64,000 nt of DNA from CAVSKL01 sp963728475 [NCBI: Candidatus Eiseniibacteriota bacterium]. GTDB lineage: Bacteria > Eisenbacteria > RBG-16-71-46 > JABDJR01. A program made the position numbers and the translations under genes. The stretch is from contig CAVSKL010000003.1 of assembly GCA_963728475.1 (NCBI GenBank), positions 62,001 through 126,000 of the forward strand, in the 5' to 3' direction. This document shows, in pieces, positions 43,063 to 53,393 of this stretch (the stretch's first letter is position 1; each line of letters starts with the position of its first letter). The notes beneath the pieces are model-generated. The model was not told the DNA's origin, searched no databases, and saw nothing but the letters and a program-made list of their open reading frames with translations.

Positions 43063-44475
43063 GTGGCCATCCGCATCTACGACACCCTGCGCGCGAGCAA
43101 GGTCCCGTTCGAGCCGGTCCATCCCGGCGAGGCGCGGATGTACGTCTGCGGCATGACCGTGCAGGACGTGCCCCACGTGGGGCACCTGCGCTCCTCCATC
43201 GTGGGCGACGTGATCCGCCGCTTCCTGGAGTGGCAGGGGCTCGAGGTCACCTTCGTCTACAACTTCACCGACGTAGACGACAAGATCATCGCCAGGGCGG
43301 AGGAGGAAGGCGTCACCTACAAGGAGGTCGCGGCCCGGAACGAAGCCCTCTTCCTTCACTACGCCGAGCTTCTCAACATCAAGCGCGCCACCCATTACCC
43401 TCGGGCCACCGAGCACATCGACGACATCGTGGGGTTGATCGAGCGCCTGGTGGAGAGCGGCAAGGCCTATCCCGCCGCCAACGGCGACGTCTACTACCGC
43501 GTGCGCTCCTTTTCCGGCTACGGGAAGCTCTCCAAGAAGCGGATCGACGACCTGCGCTCCGGGGCGCGGATCGAGGTGGGCGAGGACAAGGAGGACCCGC
43601 TCGACTTCGCCCTCTGGAAGGGGGCCAAGCCCGGCGAGCCGGCGTGGGACTCCCCGTGGGGGAAGGGGCGGCCGGGGTGGCACATCGAGTGCTCGGCCAT
43701 GAGCATGAAGTACTGCGGCCCCACCCTCGATCTCCACGGCGGGGGCGAGGACCTGATCTTCCCCCACCACGAGAACGAGATCGCCCAGAGCGAGGGGGCC
43801 ACCGGTGAGACCTTCGTGACCAACTGGGTCCACAACGGCTGGGTGACCCTGGGCGGCGACAAGATGTCGAAGTCCACCCGCAAGTTCCGCCCCATCACCG
43901 AGGTGGTGGAGCGCTTCAACCCCGAGGCGGTCCGCCTCTACCTGATGGGCACCCATTACCGCTCGCCCATCGAGTACGACGAGGAACGGCTCCACGACTC
44001 CGAGACCGCCTTCCGCCGGCTCCGGAACCCCCTGGTGGAGCTGGCGGGGCGGGAGGCGGCATCCGAACTCCATCCGCGGGAGGAGGAGATCCTCGCCGCC
44101 GCCGCCGCCGCGCGGGGGGCTTTCACCGAGGCCATGTCCGACGACTTCAACACCGCCCGGGCACTGGCCGCGCTCTTCGATCTGTCGCGGTTCCTGAACG
44201 GCGCCTTGGACGAAACCCCGGGGAAGGCCGGCCCCGCGCTCCGCGAGGCCGCGGCCGGGCTCCGCGAGCTGGGCGAGGTGCTGGGGCTCTTCTGGACGCC
44301 GCTGGAAGCGCCCGGCGAAGCGGCTCCGGAGGAGATCCTGGCCAAGGTCCGCGAGCGCGACGCCGCCCGGAAGGCCCGCGACTGGGCCCGGGCGGACGCG
44401 CTCCGGGACGAGGTCGCCGCCCAAGGCTGGGTGATCGAGGATCGTCCCGGGGGGGCGCGGGTCAAGAAGTCCTGA
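43063..44475 (+). CDS. cysS: Cysteinyl-tRNA synthetase
   Basis: 470 residues, normal length for class I CysRS. PHVGH (37-41) is the HIGH motif and KMSKS (267-271) the second active-site motif. Zinc ligands Cys29, Cys210, His235 and Glu239 are in their expected contexts (YVCGMT, ECSAM, HHENE). The C-terminal anticodon-binding part ends with ARDWARADALRDEV. It charges tRNA-Cys in the cytoplasm. GTG start at 43063, seven bases after GGGGAGG. Confidence 0.97.
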   Translation: MAIRIYDTLRASKVPFEPVHPGEARMYVCGMTVQDVPHVGHLRSSIVGDVIRRFLEWQGLEVTFVYNFTDVDDKIIARAEEEGVTYKEVAARNEALFLHYAELLNIKRATHYPRATEHIDDIVGLIERLVESGKAYPAANGDVYYRVRSFSGYGKLSKKRIDDLRSGARIEVGEDKEDPLDFALWKGAKPGEPAWDSPWGKGRPGWHIECSAMSMKYCGPTLDLHGGGEDLIFPHHENEIAQSEGATGETFVTNWVHNGWVTLGGDKMSKSTRKFRPITEVVERFNPEAVRLYLMGTHYRSPIEYDEERLHDSETAFRRLRNPLVELAGREAASELHPREEEILAAAAAARGAFTEAMSDDFNTARALAALFDLSRFLNGALDETPGKAGPALREAAAGLRELGEVLGLFWTPLEAPGEAAPEEILAKVRERDAARKARDWARADALRDEVAAQGWVIEDRPGGARVKKS

Positions 44476-44664
44476 GCCACCGGCCCCCGGGAGTGACCGG
44501 ATCCGGACGCGACCCGGCGGCCCTACGACTTGATTCCCCTCGGGGCCGGTGGTAGCGTCCCCGGCACCCCTCCTCGTCCTCGAACCCACCGGGTTCGGCC
44601 GCGCCGGCAAACCGCCGCCGAAGGCCACCGTCGGTACACACACTAAAATGAGACGCTCCGAACC

Positions 44665-46716
44665 ATGAAGTCGATTTCCCGCTCCCTGCTGGCCCTCTGT
44701 TCCCTTGCCCTGGTCGCCTGCGCCAAGGATGCGCCCCGGGACCGGGGCCCCGATCCCACCCACTTCCTGGCCGCCGACCGGGACACCACCGTGAGTCCCG
44801 GGACCGATTTCTTCCAGTACGCCAACGGGACCTGGCTCAAGGACCATCCCATTCCCGCGAGCGAGCGGGCGTGGGGGGTGGGGAATCTCGTCCACGACGA
44901 GGTCTACGACGACGTCAAGCAGATGTGCGTGGACGCGGCGGCGCGGACCGACGCCCCCACCGGGAGCAAGGAACAGAAGATCGGGGACTTCTACTACAGC
45001 GGCCTCGATACCGTCCGGATCGACAGCCTCGGGATCGAGCCGCTCCGCGCGGAGCTCGACCGGATCGGGGCGATCACCGACCGCAAGGGGCTCCTGGCCG
45101 CGATCGCGGTCCAGCAGACCTACAATGCGGCCCCGCTCTTCAACCCCTTCGTCTCCCAGGACGAGAAGCAGAGCGACCGCTACGCCCTCCACTTCTGGCA
45201 GGGGGGTCTGGGGCTTCCCGACCGCGACTACTACGTCAAGTCCGACGACCGCACCGTCAACATCCGGAAGGAGTACGTCCGGCACGTGGCGGCCATGCTC
45301 GGGATCCTGGGGGAGAGCCCGGCCGACGCCGAGGCCCACAGCCGGGGCATCATGGCGCTGGAGACCAAGCTGGCCAAAGCCAGCCGCAAGCTCGAGGACC
45401 TGCGCGACCCCTACGCCAACTACCACAAGATGGCGGTGGCCGGGTTCGAGAAGCTGACCCCGGCCATGGAGTGGGGGGCCATGCTCCCGGCGATGTCGGT
45501 GGGCGAGGTGGACTCGGTGATCGTGTGCCAGCCGGAGTTCTACCGGGAGGCGAACAAGCTCGTCGCCACCGAGCCGCTGGACACCTGGAAGGAATACCTC
45601 CGGTGGACGCTGGTCAACCACTTCGCCTCGTCTCTCGACTCCCGGACCGAGGCCGAGAACTTCCATTTCTACGGCACCGTTCTGAGCGGGGTAAAGGAGC
45701 CGCGGGTGCGCTGGAAGCGGGTGCTGGACGCCGAGCAGGGGGCGATGGGGGATCTCCTGGGCCAGCTCTTCGTGGAGAAGTACGTGCCCGCGTCCATGAA
45801 GGCGCGCTACACCAGGCTGGTGGACGACGTCTTCGCCGCCTACGCCGAGCGGATCAAGAAGCTCGACTGGATGTCCGAGGCCACCAAGGCCCAGGCCCTG
45901 GCCAAGCTCAACTCGATCACCAAGAAGGTCTGTTACCCGGACAAGTGGAAGGACTACTCCAACCTCCACGTCAGCCGGGACTCCTACTGCGGGAACCGCA
46001 TGGCCGCCGAGCGCTGGGAGTACGACTTCTACACCAACAAGCTCGGCAAACCGGTGGACCGGAGCGAGTGGGAGATGACCCCGCAGACCTACAACGCCTA
46101 CTACAACCCGTCCAACAACGAGATCGTGCTCCCCGCCGCCATCTTCTTCATCCCCGGGGTGGCGGACTCGGTGGTGGACGACGCCGTGATCTACGGCTAC
46201 GCGGGAGCGTCCACCATCGGCCACGAGGTGACCCACGGCTTCGACGACGAAGGGCGCCAGTACGACGCCAAGGGGAACCTGCGCGACTGGTGGACCAAGG
46301 AGGACGCGGACCGGTTCAAGGCCCGCACCGTGAACATGGTGAACCAGTTCGATCACTACGTGGTGCTGGACAGCCTCCACGTGAACGGCAAGGCGTGCCT
46401 GGGCGAGAACATCGCCGACCTGGGGGGCGTGCTCATCGGCTACGACGCGTTCAAGCACACCGCGGAGGGACAGGCGGACACCCTGATCGACGGGCTCACC
46501 CCCGACCAGCGGTTCTTCCTGGCCTACGCGTACTCGTGGATGGGGCACATGCGGCCCGAGACCCTGGCCCGCCAGGTGATGACCGACGTCCATTCGCCGG
46601 CGTTCCTGCGGGTGAACGGACCGATGTCGAACGTCCCCGCCTTCTACCAGGCGTTCGGGGTGAAGCCGGGCGACCCCATGTACCGTCCGGACAGCGTGCG
46701 CGTCCAGATCTGGTAG
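44665..46716 (+). CDS. M13 family zinc metallopeptidase (PepO/neprilysin-like), lipoprotein
   Basis: 683 residues. Lipoprotein signal ending LALVAC (Cys19). TDFFQYANGTWLKDHPIP opens the M13 N-terminal domain. Zinc motif HEVTH at 520-524 with the third ligand in ENIADLGG (581 onward); NAYYNPSNNEIVLPAAI, the substrate-binding strand, precedes it. The C-terminal RVNGPMSNVPAFYQAFGVKPGDPMYR is also family-specific. It probably degrades peptides in the periplasm or at the surface. The length fits M13. No clear operon partner. Confidence 0.95.
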   Translation: MKSISRSLLALCSLALVACAKDAPRDRGPDPTHFLAADRDTTVSPGTDFFQYANGTWLKDHPIPASERAWGVGNLVHDEVYDDVKQMCVDAAARTDAPTGSKEQKIGDFYYSGLDTVRIDSLGIEPLRAELDRIGAITDRKGLLAAIAVQQTYNAAPLFNPFVSQDEKQSDRYALHFWQGGLGLPDRDYYVKSDDRTVNIRKEYVRHVAAMLGILGESPADAEAHSRGIMALETKLAKASRKLEDLRDPYANYHKMAVAGFEKLTPAMEWGAMLPAMSVGEVDSVIVCQPEFYREANKLVATEPLDTWKEYLRWTLVNHFASSLDSRTEAENFHFYGTVLSGVKEPRVRWKRVLDAEQGAMGDLLGQLFVEKYVPASMKARYTRLVDDVFAAYAERIKKLDWMSEATKAQALAKLNSITKKVCYPDKWKDYSNLHVSRDSYCGNRMAAERWEYDFYTNKLGKPVDRSEWEMTPQTYNAYYNPSNNEIVLPAAIFFIPGVADSVVDDAVIYGYAGASTIGHEVTHGFDDEGRQYDAKGNLRDWWTKEDADRFKARTVNMVNQFDHYVVLDSLHVNGKACLGENIADLGGVLIGYDAFKHTAEGQADTLIDGLTPDQRFFLAYAYSWMGHMRPETLARQVMTDVHSPAFLRVNGPMSNVPAFYQAFGVKPGDPMYRPDSVRVQIW

Positions 46717-46755
46717 AGGTTCCCGGCGCGGGGAGCGCCGGGCCGTGAACGGAGG

Positions 46756-46785
46756 GCGCCGCCCCCCAAGCCGGGGGGGCGGCGT
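46756..46785. terminator. Bidirectional terminator hairpin between convergent genes
   Basis: A 12-bp stem (GCGCCGCCCCCC with GGGGGGCGGCGT, one G-T pair) and a 6-base loop, 40 bases after the M13 gene stop and 39 bases after the convergent minus-strand stop. Confidence 0.65.
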
Positions 46786-46824
46786 CTCCCGCGATCCGCG
46801 TCGGGCGACCGGGCCGGCTCCGGG

Positions 46825-47382
46825 TTACTCGCCGGAGTCCTCGCCGTTTCCGGTACGCTCCCGGATCGAGGCCACCGTGCCCACCCGGTACGGCCCGATG
46901 TAGAGCACGAGCGCATCCAGCCCCTTCTCGGGCGCCTCGATGGTGAACTCCAGTTCCGCCTTCCAGGGGACGGTGACCAGCCCCCGGTGGTCGGGGGCGA
47001 GCCCGTTGTCCACGAACCAGTCGAAGGGGTGGTAGACGAGGGGCTTCTCGGCGGACTCGTCGACCAGCTTCAGGTCGTCGCGGCCGAGCCTCATGGAATC
47101 GGGCCCCGCGATCTGAACGTCGAAGCGGGCGAAAGTGTCCCCGGCCCCGGGCTTCTTCACGATGTAGACGTTGTTGTAGCTGCCGTCGGCGAGGGTGTCC
47201 TTCTTCCCGGTGTTGATGCGGAGCTTGTCGAGGAGCTCGAACCGGGCCGGGATCACGGCGACCCGGGCCGCGGTGGCGGTGTCCGCGGCCGCGGCAGCCG
47301 GGTCGGGAGCGGTGGCCGGCGGCGAGAGCGCGAACAAGAGGGGCGCCGACGCCAGCAGGAAGATCAGCGCTAGGGTTTTCAT
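46825..47382 (-). CDS. Secreted hypothetical protein (DUF4352-like)
   Basis: 185 residues. Signal peptide (1-25) after GGAGGAGACC, a low-complexity Ala/Asp/Pro spacer, then an immunoglobulin-like beta pattern (YNNVYIVKKPGAGDTFARFDVQI, DLKLVDES, GLVTVPWKAELEFTIEAPEKGL) resembling DUF4352-type extracytoplasmic domains. That assignment is tentative. No catalytic residues seen. Confidence 0.6.
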   Translation of the reverse strand: MKTLALIFLLASAPLLFALSPPATAPDPAAAAADTATAARVAVIPARFELLDKLRINTGKKDTLADGSYNNVYIVKKPGAGDTFARFDVQIAGPDSMRLGRDDLKLVDESAEKPLVYHPFDWFVDNGLAPDHRGLVTVPWKAELEFTIEAPEKGLDALVLYIGPYRVGTVASIRERTGNGEDSGE

Positions 47383-47543
47383 GGTCTCCTCCCGGGCAAT
47401 TGAAGTCTCGGTGGGCGCGGGACTTGCGGCACCGGCGCCCACACCGGGTGGGAACGCAAGAGAGCGGCCAACCCTGCTTGATTCTTCTATCTTGCCGTCC
47501 GGCTTCGACTTGAGGGGGTGACTCGGCCACGCCGCCTCCAGGC

Positions 47544-47583
47544 GTGTCCAACATGACACACATCTTCGTGTACGCGTGGACAC
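47544..47583. repeat. Interrupted inverted repeat upstream of the tRNA cluster
   Basis: GTGTCCA, five bases, ACAC, a central loop, GTGT, five bases, TGGACAC: symmetrical arms about 60-100 bases ahead of the candidate promoter. It may be a regulatory site or an RNA hairpin of the opposite gene's leader. Confidence 0.4.
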
Positions 47584-47638
47584 ATTACCCGAGGCCTCGG
47601 ACGGGCCGCGGAGAGAGCTGGGCGCAAGCCCATTGGAG

Positions 47639-47668
47639 TTGACACCGCGCCGGGTGCTCCCGTACCTT
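47639..47668 (+). promoter_or_regulatory. Candidate promoter of the tRNA-tuf operon
   Basis: TTGACA (47639-47644), 18-base spacer, TACCTT (47663-47668), 180 bases before the first tRNA. Confidence 0.5.
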
Positions 47669-47847
47669 TCTCGGGCTCATGCGGCCTGTGACTGGCGGGA
47701 ACCCTACCGGCGACGCTCCGTTCGGGACACCCGTCCCGGAGACACTCGGCCGCCGCGCGTCCGCGCCCTCCGCCCCGGTTTCCTAAGTCATTTCCGGGTA
47801 GTGGGTTGGCTGGATCCCGGTGCGCGGCGGAAGCGGATTTTTCCGGG

Positions 47848-47923
47848 GCTGGCGTAGCTCAACGGGTAGAGCTCCTCACTTGTAATGAGGGGGTTATGGG
47901 TTCGAGTCCCGTCGCCAGCTCCA
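47848..47923 (+). tRNA. trnT: tRNA-Thr (anticodon TGT)
   Basis: 76 nt with encoded CCA. Acceptor GCTGGCG/CGCCAGC, D-stem GCTC/GAGC, anticodon loop CTTGTAA, T-loop TTCGAGT. First of four tRNAs ahead of tuf. Confidence 0.97.
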
Positions 47924-48030
47924 ACTCCTTGAGGGGAAAGAAGCTGGGCGGTGGCGACTCCGTCCGGAGGCGGGGCCCGCACAGGGTTCGCCCGCCTGCC
48001 GGCGGGGTGACGACGAGTCGGGTGTAGCGT

Positions 48031-48116
48031 GGAGGGGTTCCCGAGCGGCCAAAGGGAACAGACTGTAAATCTGTCGGCGTACGCCTTCGGAGGTTCGAAT
48101 CCTCCCCCCTCCACCA
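48031..48116 (+). tRNA. trnY: tRNA-Tyr (anticodon GTA)
   Basis: 86 nt with encoded CCA and a long variable arm, as usual for bacterial tRNA-Tyr. Acceptor GGAGGGG/CCCCTCC, anticodon stem ACAGA/TCTGT with loop CTGTAAA. Confidence 0.97.
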
Positions 48117-48185
48117 TCCTGCGGCCCGGCGTGGGCCCCGGCGGCCCCGCCTCACCCGGTGTATCGCCGGAACCTGTGATTTCGG

Positions 48186-48261
48186 GCGGGAATAGCTCAG
48201 TTGGTAGAGCATCAGCCTTCCAAGCTGAGGGTCGCGGGTTCGAATCCCGTTTCCCGCTCCA
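48186..48261 (+). tRNA. trnG: tRNA-Gly (anticodon TCC)
   Basis: 76 nt with encoded CCA. Acceptor GCGGGAA/TTCCCGC, anticodon loop CTTCCAA, T-loop TTCGAAT. Confidence 0.97.
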
Positions 48262-48490
48262 GCATGCGAACGAGTGGGCTGGAGGCCGGTCCGGGGACCG
48301 GCCCCCGCGTCCGGGCGGCCCGCCGCCGAGGGGGCAGAGCATCATGCTTGACAGGAGGGGAGGGCGGGCATAAACTCGCCCGCCTGTTCAAGCTGCAGGG
48401 CTCCCGCGTTTCCACCCCCCAGTGCCGTCATCCGGTTCCCGGTGCGACCGCCGGGAATTCGCGCGGGGTGCTGCACCTCATCGGCCCAGG

Positions 48491-48566
48491 GCCCACGTAG
48501 CTCAGTCGGTAGAGCATTTGCATGGTAAGCAAAAGGTCAGCGGTTCGATTCCGCTCGTGGGCTCCA
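48491..48566 (+). tRNA. trnT: tRNA-Thr (anticodon GGT)
   Basis: 76 nt with encoded CCA. Acceptor GCCCACG/CGTGGGC, anticodon stem TTTGC/GCAAA with loop ATGGTAA. It lies 67 bases before tuf; the order Thr-Tyr-Gly-Thr-tuf equals that of E. coli tufB. Confidence 0.97.
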
Positions 48567-48633
48567 TGTAGTCGTCGATAGACGTCGTATTCGGTCCTGG
48601 ACCAACCGAACCTTCTTCGGAGGAAATCTAAGG

Positions 48634-49824
<1,191 letters not shown>

Positions 49825-49894
49825 CCCGGGTTCACGGCCGGCCTCCCGCGCCTGACGGGAACCGGCGGCTCTTACGTCAGGAGTCGGAGGCGAC

Positions 49895-50053
49895 ATGGCG
49901 GCGGTACGCGACAAGATCATTCTCGCCTGTGCCAACTGCAAGCAGCGCAACTACACGGGCACCAAGAACAAGCGGAAGCATCCCGATCGTGTGGAGTACA
50001 AGAAGTACTGTCCGTTCTGCCGGACTCATACCCCGCACAAGGAAACTCGGTAA
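49895..50053 (+). CDS. rpmG: Ribosomal protein bL33
   Basis: 52 residues, starting [20 protein letters not shown]. Two CxxC pairs (CANC, CPFC) show the zinc-binding form. It belongs to the 50S subunit. GTCGGAGG lies just before the ATG at 49895. Position between tuf and tRNA-Trp/secE is the usual one. Confidence 0.95.
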   Translation: MAAVRDKIILACANCKQRNYTGTKNKRKHPDRVEYKKYCPFCRTHTPHKETR

Positions 50054-50158
50054 CTCTCATTCTTGGAAAGGCTTCCGCGCCCACGGGAAGAAGCGGCCGG
50101 ATCGGCGATCCGGCCTCTCCGGCCGGGGCGGGCCCGCCCCGCCGGACGGACGAGCTTT

Positions 50159-50234
50159 AGGTCAGTAGCTCAACTGGTAGAGCACCGGTCTCCAAAACCG
50201 GGGGTTGCGGGTTCAAGTCCTGCCTGACCTGCCA
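50159..50234 (+). tRNA. trnW: tRNA-Trp (anticodon CCA)
   Basis: 76 nt with encoded CCA. Acceptor AGGTCAG/CTGACCT, anticodon stem CCGGT/ACCGG with loop CTCCAAA, T-loop TTCAAGT. Placed between rpmG and secE as in many bacteria. Confidence 0.97.
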
Positions 50235-50302
50235 AATGGGCGCGCCGGCGGCCTCGAGGGAGGGGCCGCGGCACCCCGCACCGAAGGAAAGAGCCAACGA
50301 CC

Positions 50303-50494
50303 ATGTCCATCGCGGAACGCTTCACCGGCTTCGTGCAGTCGGCGTGGGTTGAATCCAAGAAGGTGACCTGGCCCAGCCGGGGCGAGTTGAAGGATTCGAC
50401 CGTCGTCGTCATCGTGGCGACGTTCATCATCATGATCTACCTGTTCGTGGTGGACCGGGTCCTGAGCCTCGTGCTCGGACTCTTCATCCGGTAA
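50303..50494 (+). CDS. secE: Preprotein translocase subunit SecE
   Basis: 63 residues. An amphipathic N-terminal helix (FVQSAWVESKKVTWPSRGEL, with the conserved KVTWPS) and one transmembrane helix (VVVIVATFIIMIYLFVV), the short SecE form. It clamps SecY in the Sec translocon. The stop is seven bases from nusG. Confidence 0.97.
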   Translation: MSIAERFTGFVQSAWVESKKVTWPSRGELKDSTVVVIVATFIIMIYLFVVDRVLSLVLGLFIR

Positions 50495-50501
50495 CGAAAA
50501 G

Positions 50502-51038
50502 ATGACTGAAGAGAAGAAGTTCTACGTGATCCATACCTACTCGGGGCATGAGAACAAGGTCAAGAACAACCTCGAGCGGGCCATAAAGAACGCCGCGGCG
50601 GAAGAGAAATTCGGCCGGATCCTGGTCGCCATGGAGGATCACGCCGAAATGAGGGACGGGCAGCGGGTCGTCACCAAGCGGAAGACGTTCCCGTCCTACG
50701 TCCTGGTGGAAATGGACCTGGACTCCGAGACCCAGGCCATCGTGAACAACGTCCCCGGGGTGACGCGATTCGTGGGTTCGGGCCAGGACCCGGTGCCGCT
50801 GCGCGAGGACGAGGTGGACCGCATCCTCGGACGGCTGGACACCACCAAACCCCGTGAGCCCCTGGAGGTGCCGTACAAGGTCGGTGAGCACGTCAAGGTC
50901 ATCGACGGCCCCTTCACCGACTTCACCGGAGTGGTGGACGAGGTGAACGGCGAGCGTGGCAAGCTCAAGGTGATGGTTTCGATCTTCGGCCGCGCCACCC
51001 CGGTCGAACTGGATTTCCTGCAGGTCAAGCCCGTCTGA
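50502..51038 (+). CDS. nusG: Transcription termination/antitermination protein NusG
   Basis: 178 residues: NGN domain (KKFYVIHTYSGHENKVKNNL, then FPSYVLVEMDL, PGVTRFVG) followed by a KOW motif (VKVIDGPFTDFTGVVDEVNG). It binds RNA polymerase and suppresses pausing and couples to the ribosome. Tight behind secE, ahead of rplK, the conserved arrangement. Confidence 0.98.
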   Translation: MTEEKKFYVIHTYSGHENKVKNNLERAIKNAAAEEKFGRILVAMEDHAEMRDGQRVVTKRKTFPSYVLVEMDLDSETQAIVNNVPGVTRFVGSGQDPVPLREDEVDRILGRLDTTKPREPLEVPYKVGEHVKVIDGPFTDFTGVVDEVNGERGKLKVMVSIFGRATPVELDFLQVKPV

Positions 51039-51116
51039 CGGGCGGCCTGATTTTCCGCGTCTCGCGAGAACCTCGACCCGCGCCGGCTTGCCCGGAGCGG
51101 TTGACGGGAGGGAGAG

Positions 51117-51542
51117 ATGGCAGCAGTACTCGAGAAGACGATCAAGCTCCAGATCCCCGCGGGAGGCGCCACTCCGGCGCCGCCGGTGGGACCCGCGCTC
51201 GGCCAGGCGGGTATCAACATCATGGCCTTCTGCAAGGACTTCAACTCCAAGACGCAGTCGCAGGCCGGGCTCATCATCCCGGTGGTGATCAGCGTGTTCA
51301 AGGACAAGTCCTTCACCTTCGTGACCAAGACCCCGCCGGCGGCGGTGCTGCTCAAGCGCGCGGCGAACCTGGCCAAGGGATCCGGGGAGCCCAACCGGAA
51401 CAAGGTGGGCGCGGTGACCTCGGCGCAGGTGCGCGAGATCGCGGAACTCAAGCGGCCCGACCTGAACGCCGCCACCGTGGAGACCGCCATGAGCATGGTG
51501 GCCGGAACCGCCCGCAGCATGGGCATCGAAATCAAGGGGTAG
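51117..51542 (+). CDS. rplK: Ribosomal protein uL11
   Basis: 141 residues. [31 protein letters not shown] is the conserved N-terminal domain; the C-terminal rRNA-binding domain ends in [10 protein letters not shown]. Part of the GTPase-associated centre. GGGAGGGAG precedes the ATG. The stop is four bases from rplA. Confidence 0.98.
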   Translation: MAAVLEKTIKLQIPAGGATPAPPVGPALGQAGINIMAFCKDFNSKTQSQAGLIIPVVISVFKDKSFTFVTKTPPAAVLLKRAANLAKGSGEPNRNKVGAVTSAQVREIAELKRPDLNAATVETAMSMVAGTARSMGIEIKG

Positions 51543-51546
51543 CGCC

Positions 51547-52245
51547 ATGAAGCATGGAAAGCGGTTCGCCAAGGTATCGACCGAGGTTTCCCGCGGGCCC
51601 TACACCGAACTCAAGGACCTGGTGGCCGCGCTCAAGAAGACCGCGAGCGCCAAGTTCGACGAGACGGTGGAGTTCACCGCCAAGCTCAACGTGGATCCGC
51701 GGCACGCCGACCAGGTGGTGCGCGGCACCGTGGTTCTTCCCCACGGCACCGGCAAGTCCATCCGGGTGCTGGTGTTCGCCAAGGGGGAGAAGGAGAACGA
51801 GGCCAAGGCCGCCGGCGCGGATTTCGTGGGCGCCGAGTTCACCGACAAGGTGCGCGAGGGGTGGCTCGACTTCGACGCGGTGGTGGCCACCCCGGACATG
51901 ATGGGCGAGGTCGGCAAGCTGGGCCGGATCCTGGGGCCGCGCGGCCTCATGCCCAACCCGAAGGCGGGCACCGTCACCTTCGACGTCACCAAGGCGGTGC
52001 GCGAGCTGAAGGCGGGCAAGATCGAGTTCCGCGTGGACAAGGGGGGCAACGTCGCCGGACCGGTGGGCAAGGCCTCGTTCAACGAGGAACAGCTCACCGA
52101 GAACGCGCAGGCCCTGCTCGGCGAAATCATCCGGGCCAAGCCCTCCGGGGCCAAGGGCCAGTACGTGAAGTCGGTGACCCTGTCCACCACCATGGGACCG
52201 GGCCTCCGATTGGACCCCCTCGCCGCCATGGCGACGGTGAAGTAG
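51547..52245 (+). CDS. rplA: Ribosomal protein uL1
   Basis: 232 residues, typical length. Conserved [19 protein letters not shown] and the FRVDKGGNV segment are present. It forms the L1 stalk; in other bacteria it represses its own operon by binding the rplK leader. I did not find a clear L1-like site in the 78 bases before rplK. Confidence 0.98.
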   Translation: MKHGKRFAKVSTEVSRGPYTELKDLVAALKKTASAKFDETVEFTAKLNVDPRHADQVVRGTVVLPHGTGKSIRVLVFAKGEKENEAKAAGADFVGAEFTDKVREGWLDFDAVVATPDMMGEVGKLGRILGPRGLMPNPKAGTVTFDVTKAVRELKAGKIEFRVDKGGNVAGPVGKASFNEEQLTENAQALLGEIIRAKPSGAKGQYVKSVTLSTTMGPGLRLDPLAAMATVK

Positions 52246-52255
52246 GGAGAGCGAG

Positions 52256-52771
52256 ATGCCGAATCCCAAGAAGATCGAATCCGTCGAAGCGCTCAGGAAG
52301 AAGCTCGCCGAGGCCAAGGGGGTCTACCTGGCCGATTTCCAGGGGATGGACGTGGCCACCGCCACCAGGCTGCGGGTGCGCTGCCGCGAGGCGGGGGTGC
52401 ATTTCCAGGTGGTCAAGAACACCCTGGCCCGCCGCGCGTTCGACGAGCCGGTGGCCTCCGCCCTGGACCCCTACCTCAACGGACCCACCGCGCTGGCGGT
52501 GAGCGCCACCGACGAGGTCCTGGCCGCGAAGGTGATCTCGGATTTCATGAAGGAGTTCGAGCGGCCCTTGCTCAAGGCGGGGGTGCTCGAGGGCCGGGTC
52601 ATGGGCGGGGTCGCGGTGAACGAGCTGGCCCAGCTCCCCGGCCGCGACGTTCTGCTGGGCCGGCTGGTGGGCGGCCTCAAGTCGCCGGTGCAGAAGCTGC
52701 ACTCGGCGCTCTCGAGCCCCCTCCGGAGCCTCGCCATCGCCCTCGGGCAGGTGGCGGAACAGAAGGCCTGA
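52256..52771 (+). CDS. rplJ: Ribosomal protein uL10
   Basis: 171 residues. [21 protein letters not shown] and [11 protein letters not shown] are conserved L10 features; the C-terminal helix binds L7/L12 dimers. Only ten bases separate it from rplA, so there is no room for the L10 leader regulatory RNA found in many bacteria. Confidence 0.97.
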   Translation: MPNPKKIESVEALRKKLAEAKGVYLADFQGMDVATATRLRVRCREAGVHFQVVKNTLARRAFDEPVASALDPYLNGPTALAVSATDEVLAAKVISDFMKEFERPLLKAGVLEGRVMGGVAVNELAQLPGRDVLLGRLVGGLKSPVQKLHSALSSPLRSLAIALGQVAEQKA

Positions 52772-52887
52772 TCGATTTCGAAACCGGCGGTGCCGCCGAG
52801 CCGGCGGCCCCGTTCCTTTAAACGCAGACCCCGCCGAGGGACCGTCCCGGAGACAGCGGGGAGGGACGAACACAAGGAGTAGACACC

Positions 52888-53289
52888 GTGTCCGATACGC
52901 AGACCGAAACCAAGGAACTTTCGCCCGAGATCAAGAACATCATCGAGAAGATCAAGGGCATGACGATTCTCCAGGTCAACGACCTGGTGAAGGCGATCGA
53001 GGACGAATTCGACGTCTCCGCGGCCATGCCGATGATGGCCGGCCCCATCGCGGCCGCGGCGCCCGCGGTCGAGGAGAAGACGGAGTTCGACGTCGTTCTC
53101 ACCGGCTCCGGGGACAAGAAGATCCAGGTCATCAAGGTGGTGCGTGAGCTCACCGGCCTGGGCCTGAAGGAAGCCAAGGACCTGGTCGAGGGCGCCCCCA
53201 AGCCGGTGAAGGAAGGCGTCAACAAGGACGAAGCCGAAGCGGTCAAGAAGAAGCTGGAGGATGCCGGCGGCAGCGTCGAGATCAAGTAG
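52888..53289 (+). CDS. rplL: Ribosomal protein bL12 (L7/L12)
   Basis: 133 residues. N-terminal dimerisation helices ([17 protein letters not shown]), an Ala-rich hinge, and the C-terminal domain with [21 protein letters not shown] and [22 protein letters not shown] start at 52888 after AAGGAG. The 116-base gap to rplJ holds nothing obvious. Confidence 0.98.
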   Translation: MSDTQTETKELSPEIKNIIEKIKGMTILQVNDLVKAIEDEFDVSAAMPMMAGPIAAAAPAVEEKTEFDVVLTGSGDKKIQVIKVVRELTGLGLKEAKDLVEGAPKPVKEGVNKDEAEAVKKKLEDAGGSVEIK

Positions 53290-53346
53290 CCCGGCGCCCC
53301 CAGCGGCCGCCCCGGCGGCCACCGACACACGGCGTGATCAAAACCC

Positions 53347-53377
53347 GGGTCGCGGGCCTTCTTCCGGCCCGCGACCC
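53347..53377 (+). promoter_or_regulatory. Strong hairpin between rplL and rpoB
   Basis: Perfect 12-bp inverted repeat (GGGTCGCGGGCC / GGCCCGCGACCC) with a 7-base loop, 58 bases after rplL and 17 before rpoB. No T-run follows. In E. coli this gap carries an attenuator and an RNase III site that lower rpoBC expression; this hairpin could serve the same end. Confidence 0.6.
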
Positions 53378-53393
53378 CCCACCTCGAACGAGG

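Larger units (their letters stand above)
47383..47847. other. Intergenic region upstream of the tRNA-tuf cluster
   Basis: About 465 bases. It contains an inverted repeat at 47544-47583 (outer arms GTGTCCA/TGGACAC, inner arms ACAC/GTGT) and the candidate tRNA-operon promoter at 47639-47668. No coding region is supported. Confidence 0.5.

Noticed and set aside
44510-44560. TTGATT-17-TAGCGT as promoter of the M13 peptidase
   Set aside because: The -10 element is poor and the region is GC-rich; chance match cannot be excluded.
42997-46593. 1198-codon minus-strand open frame opposite cysS and the M13 peptidase
   Set aside because: Shadow of two clearly identified plus-strand genes.
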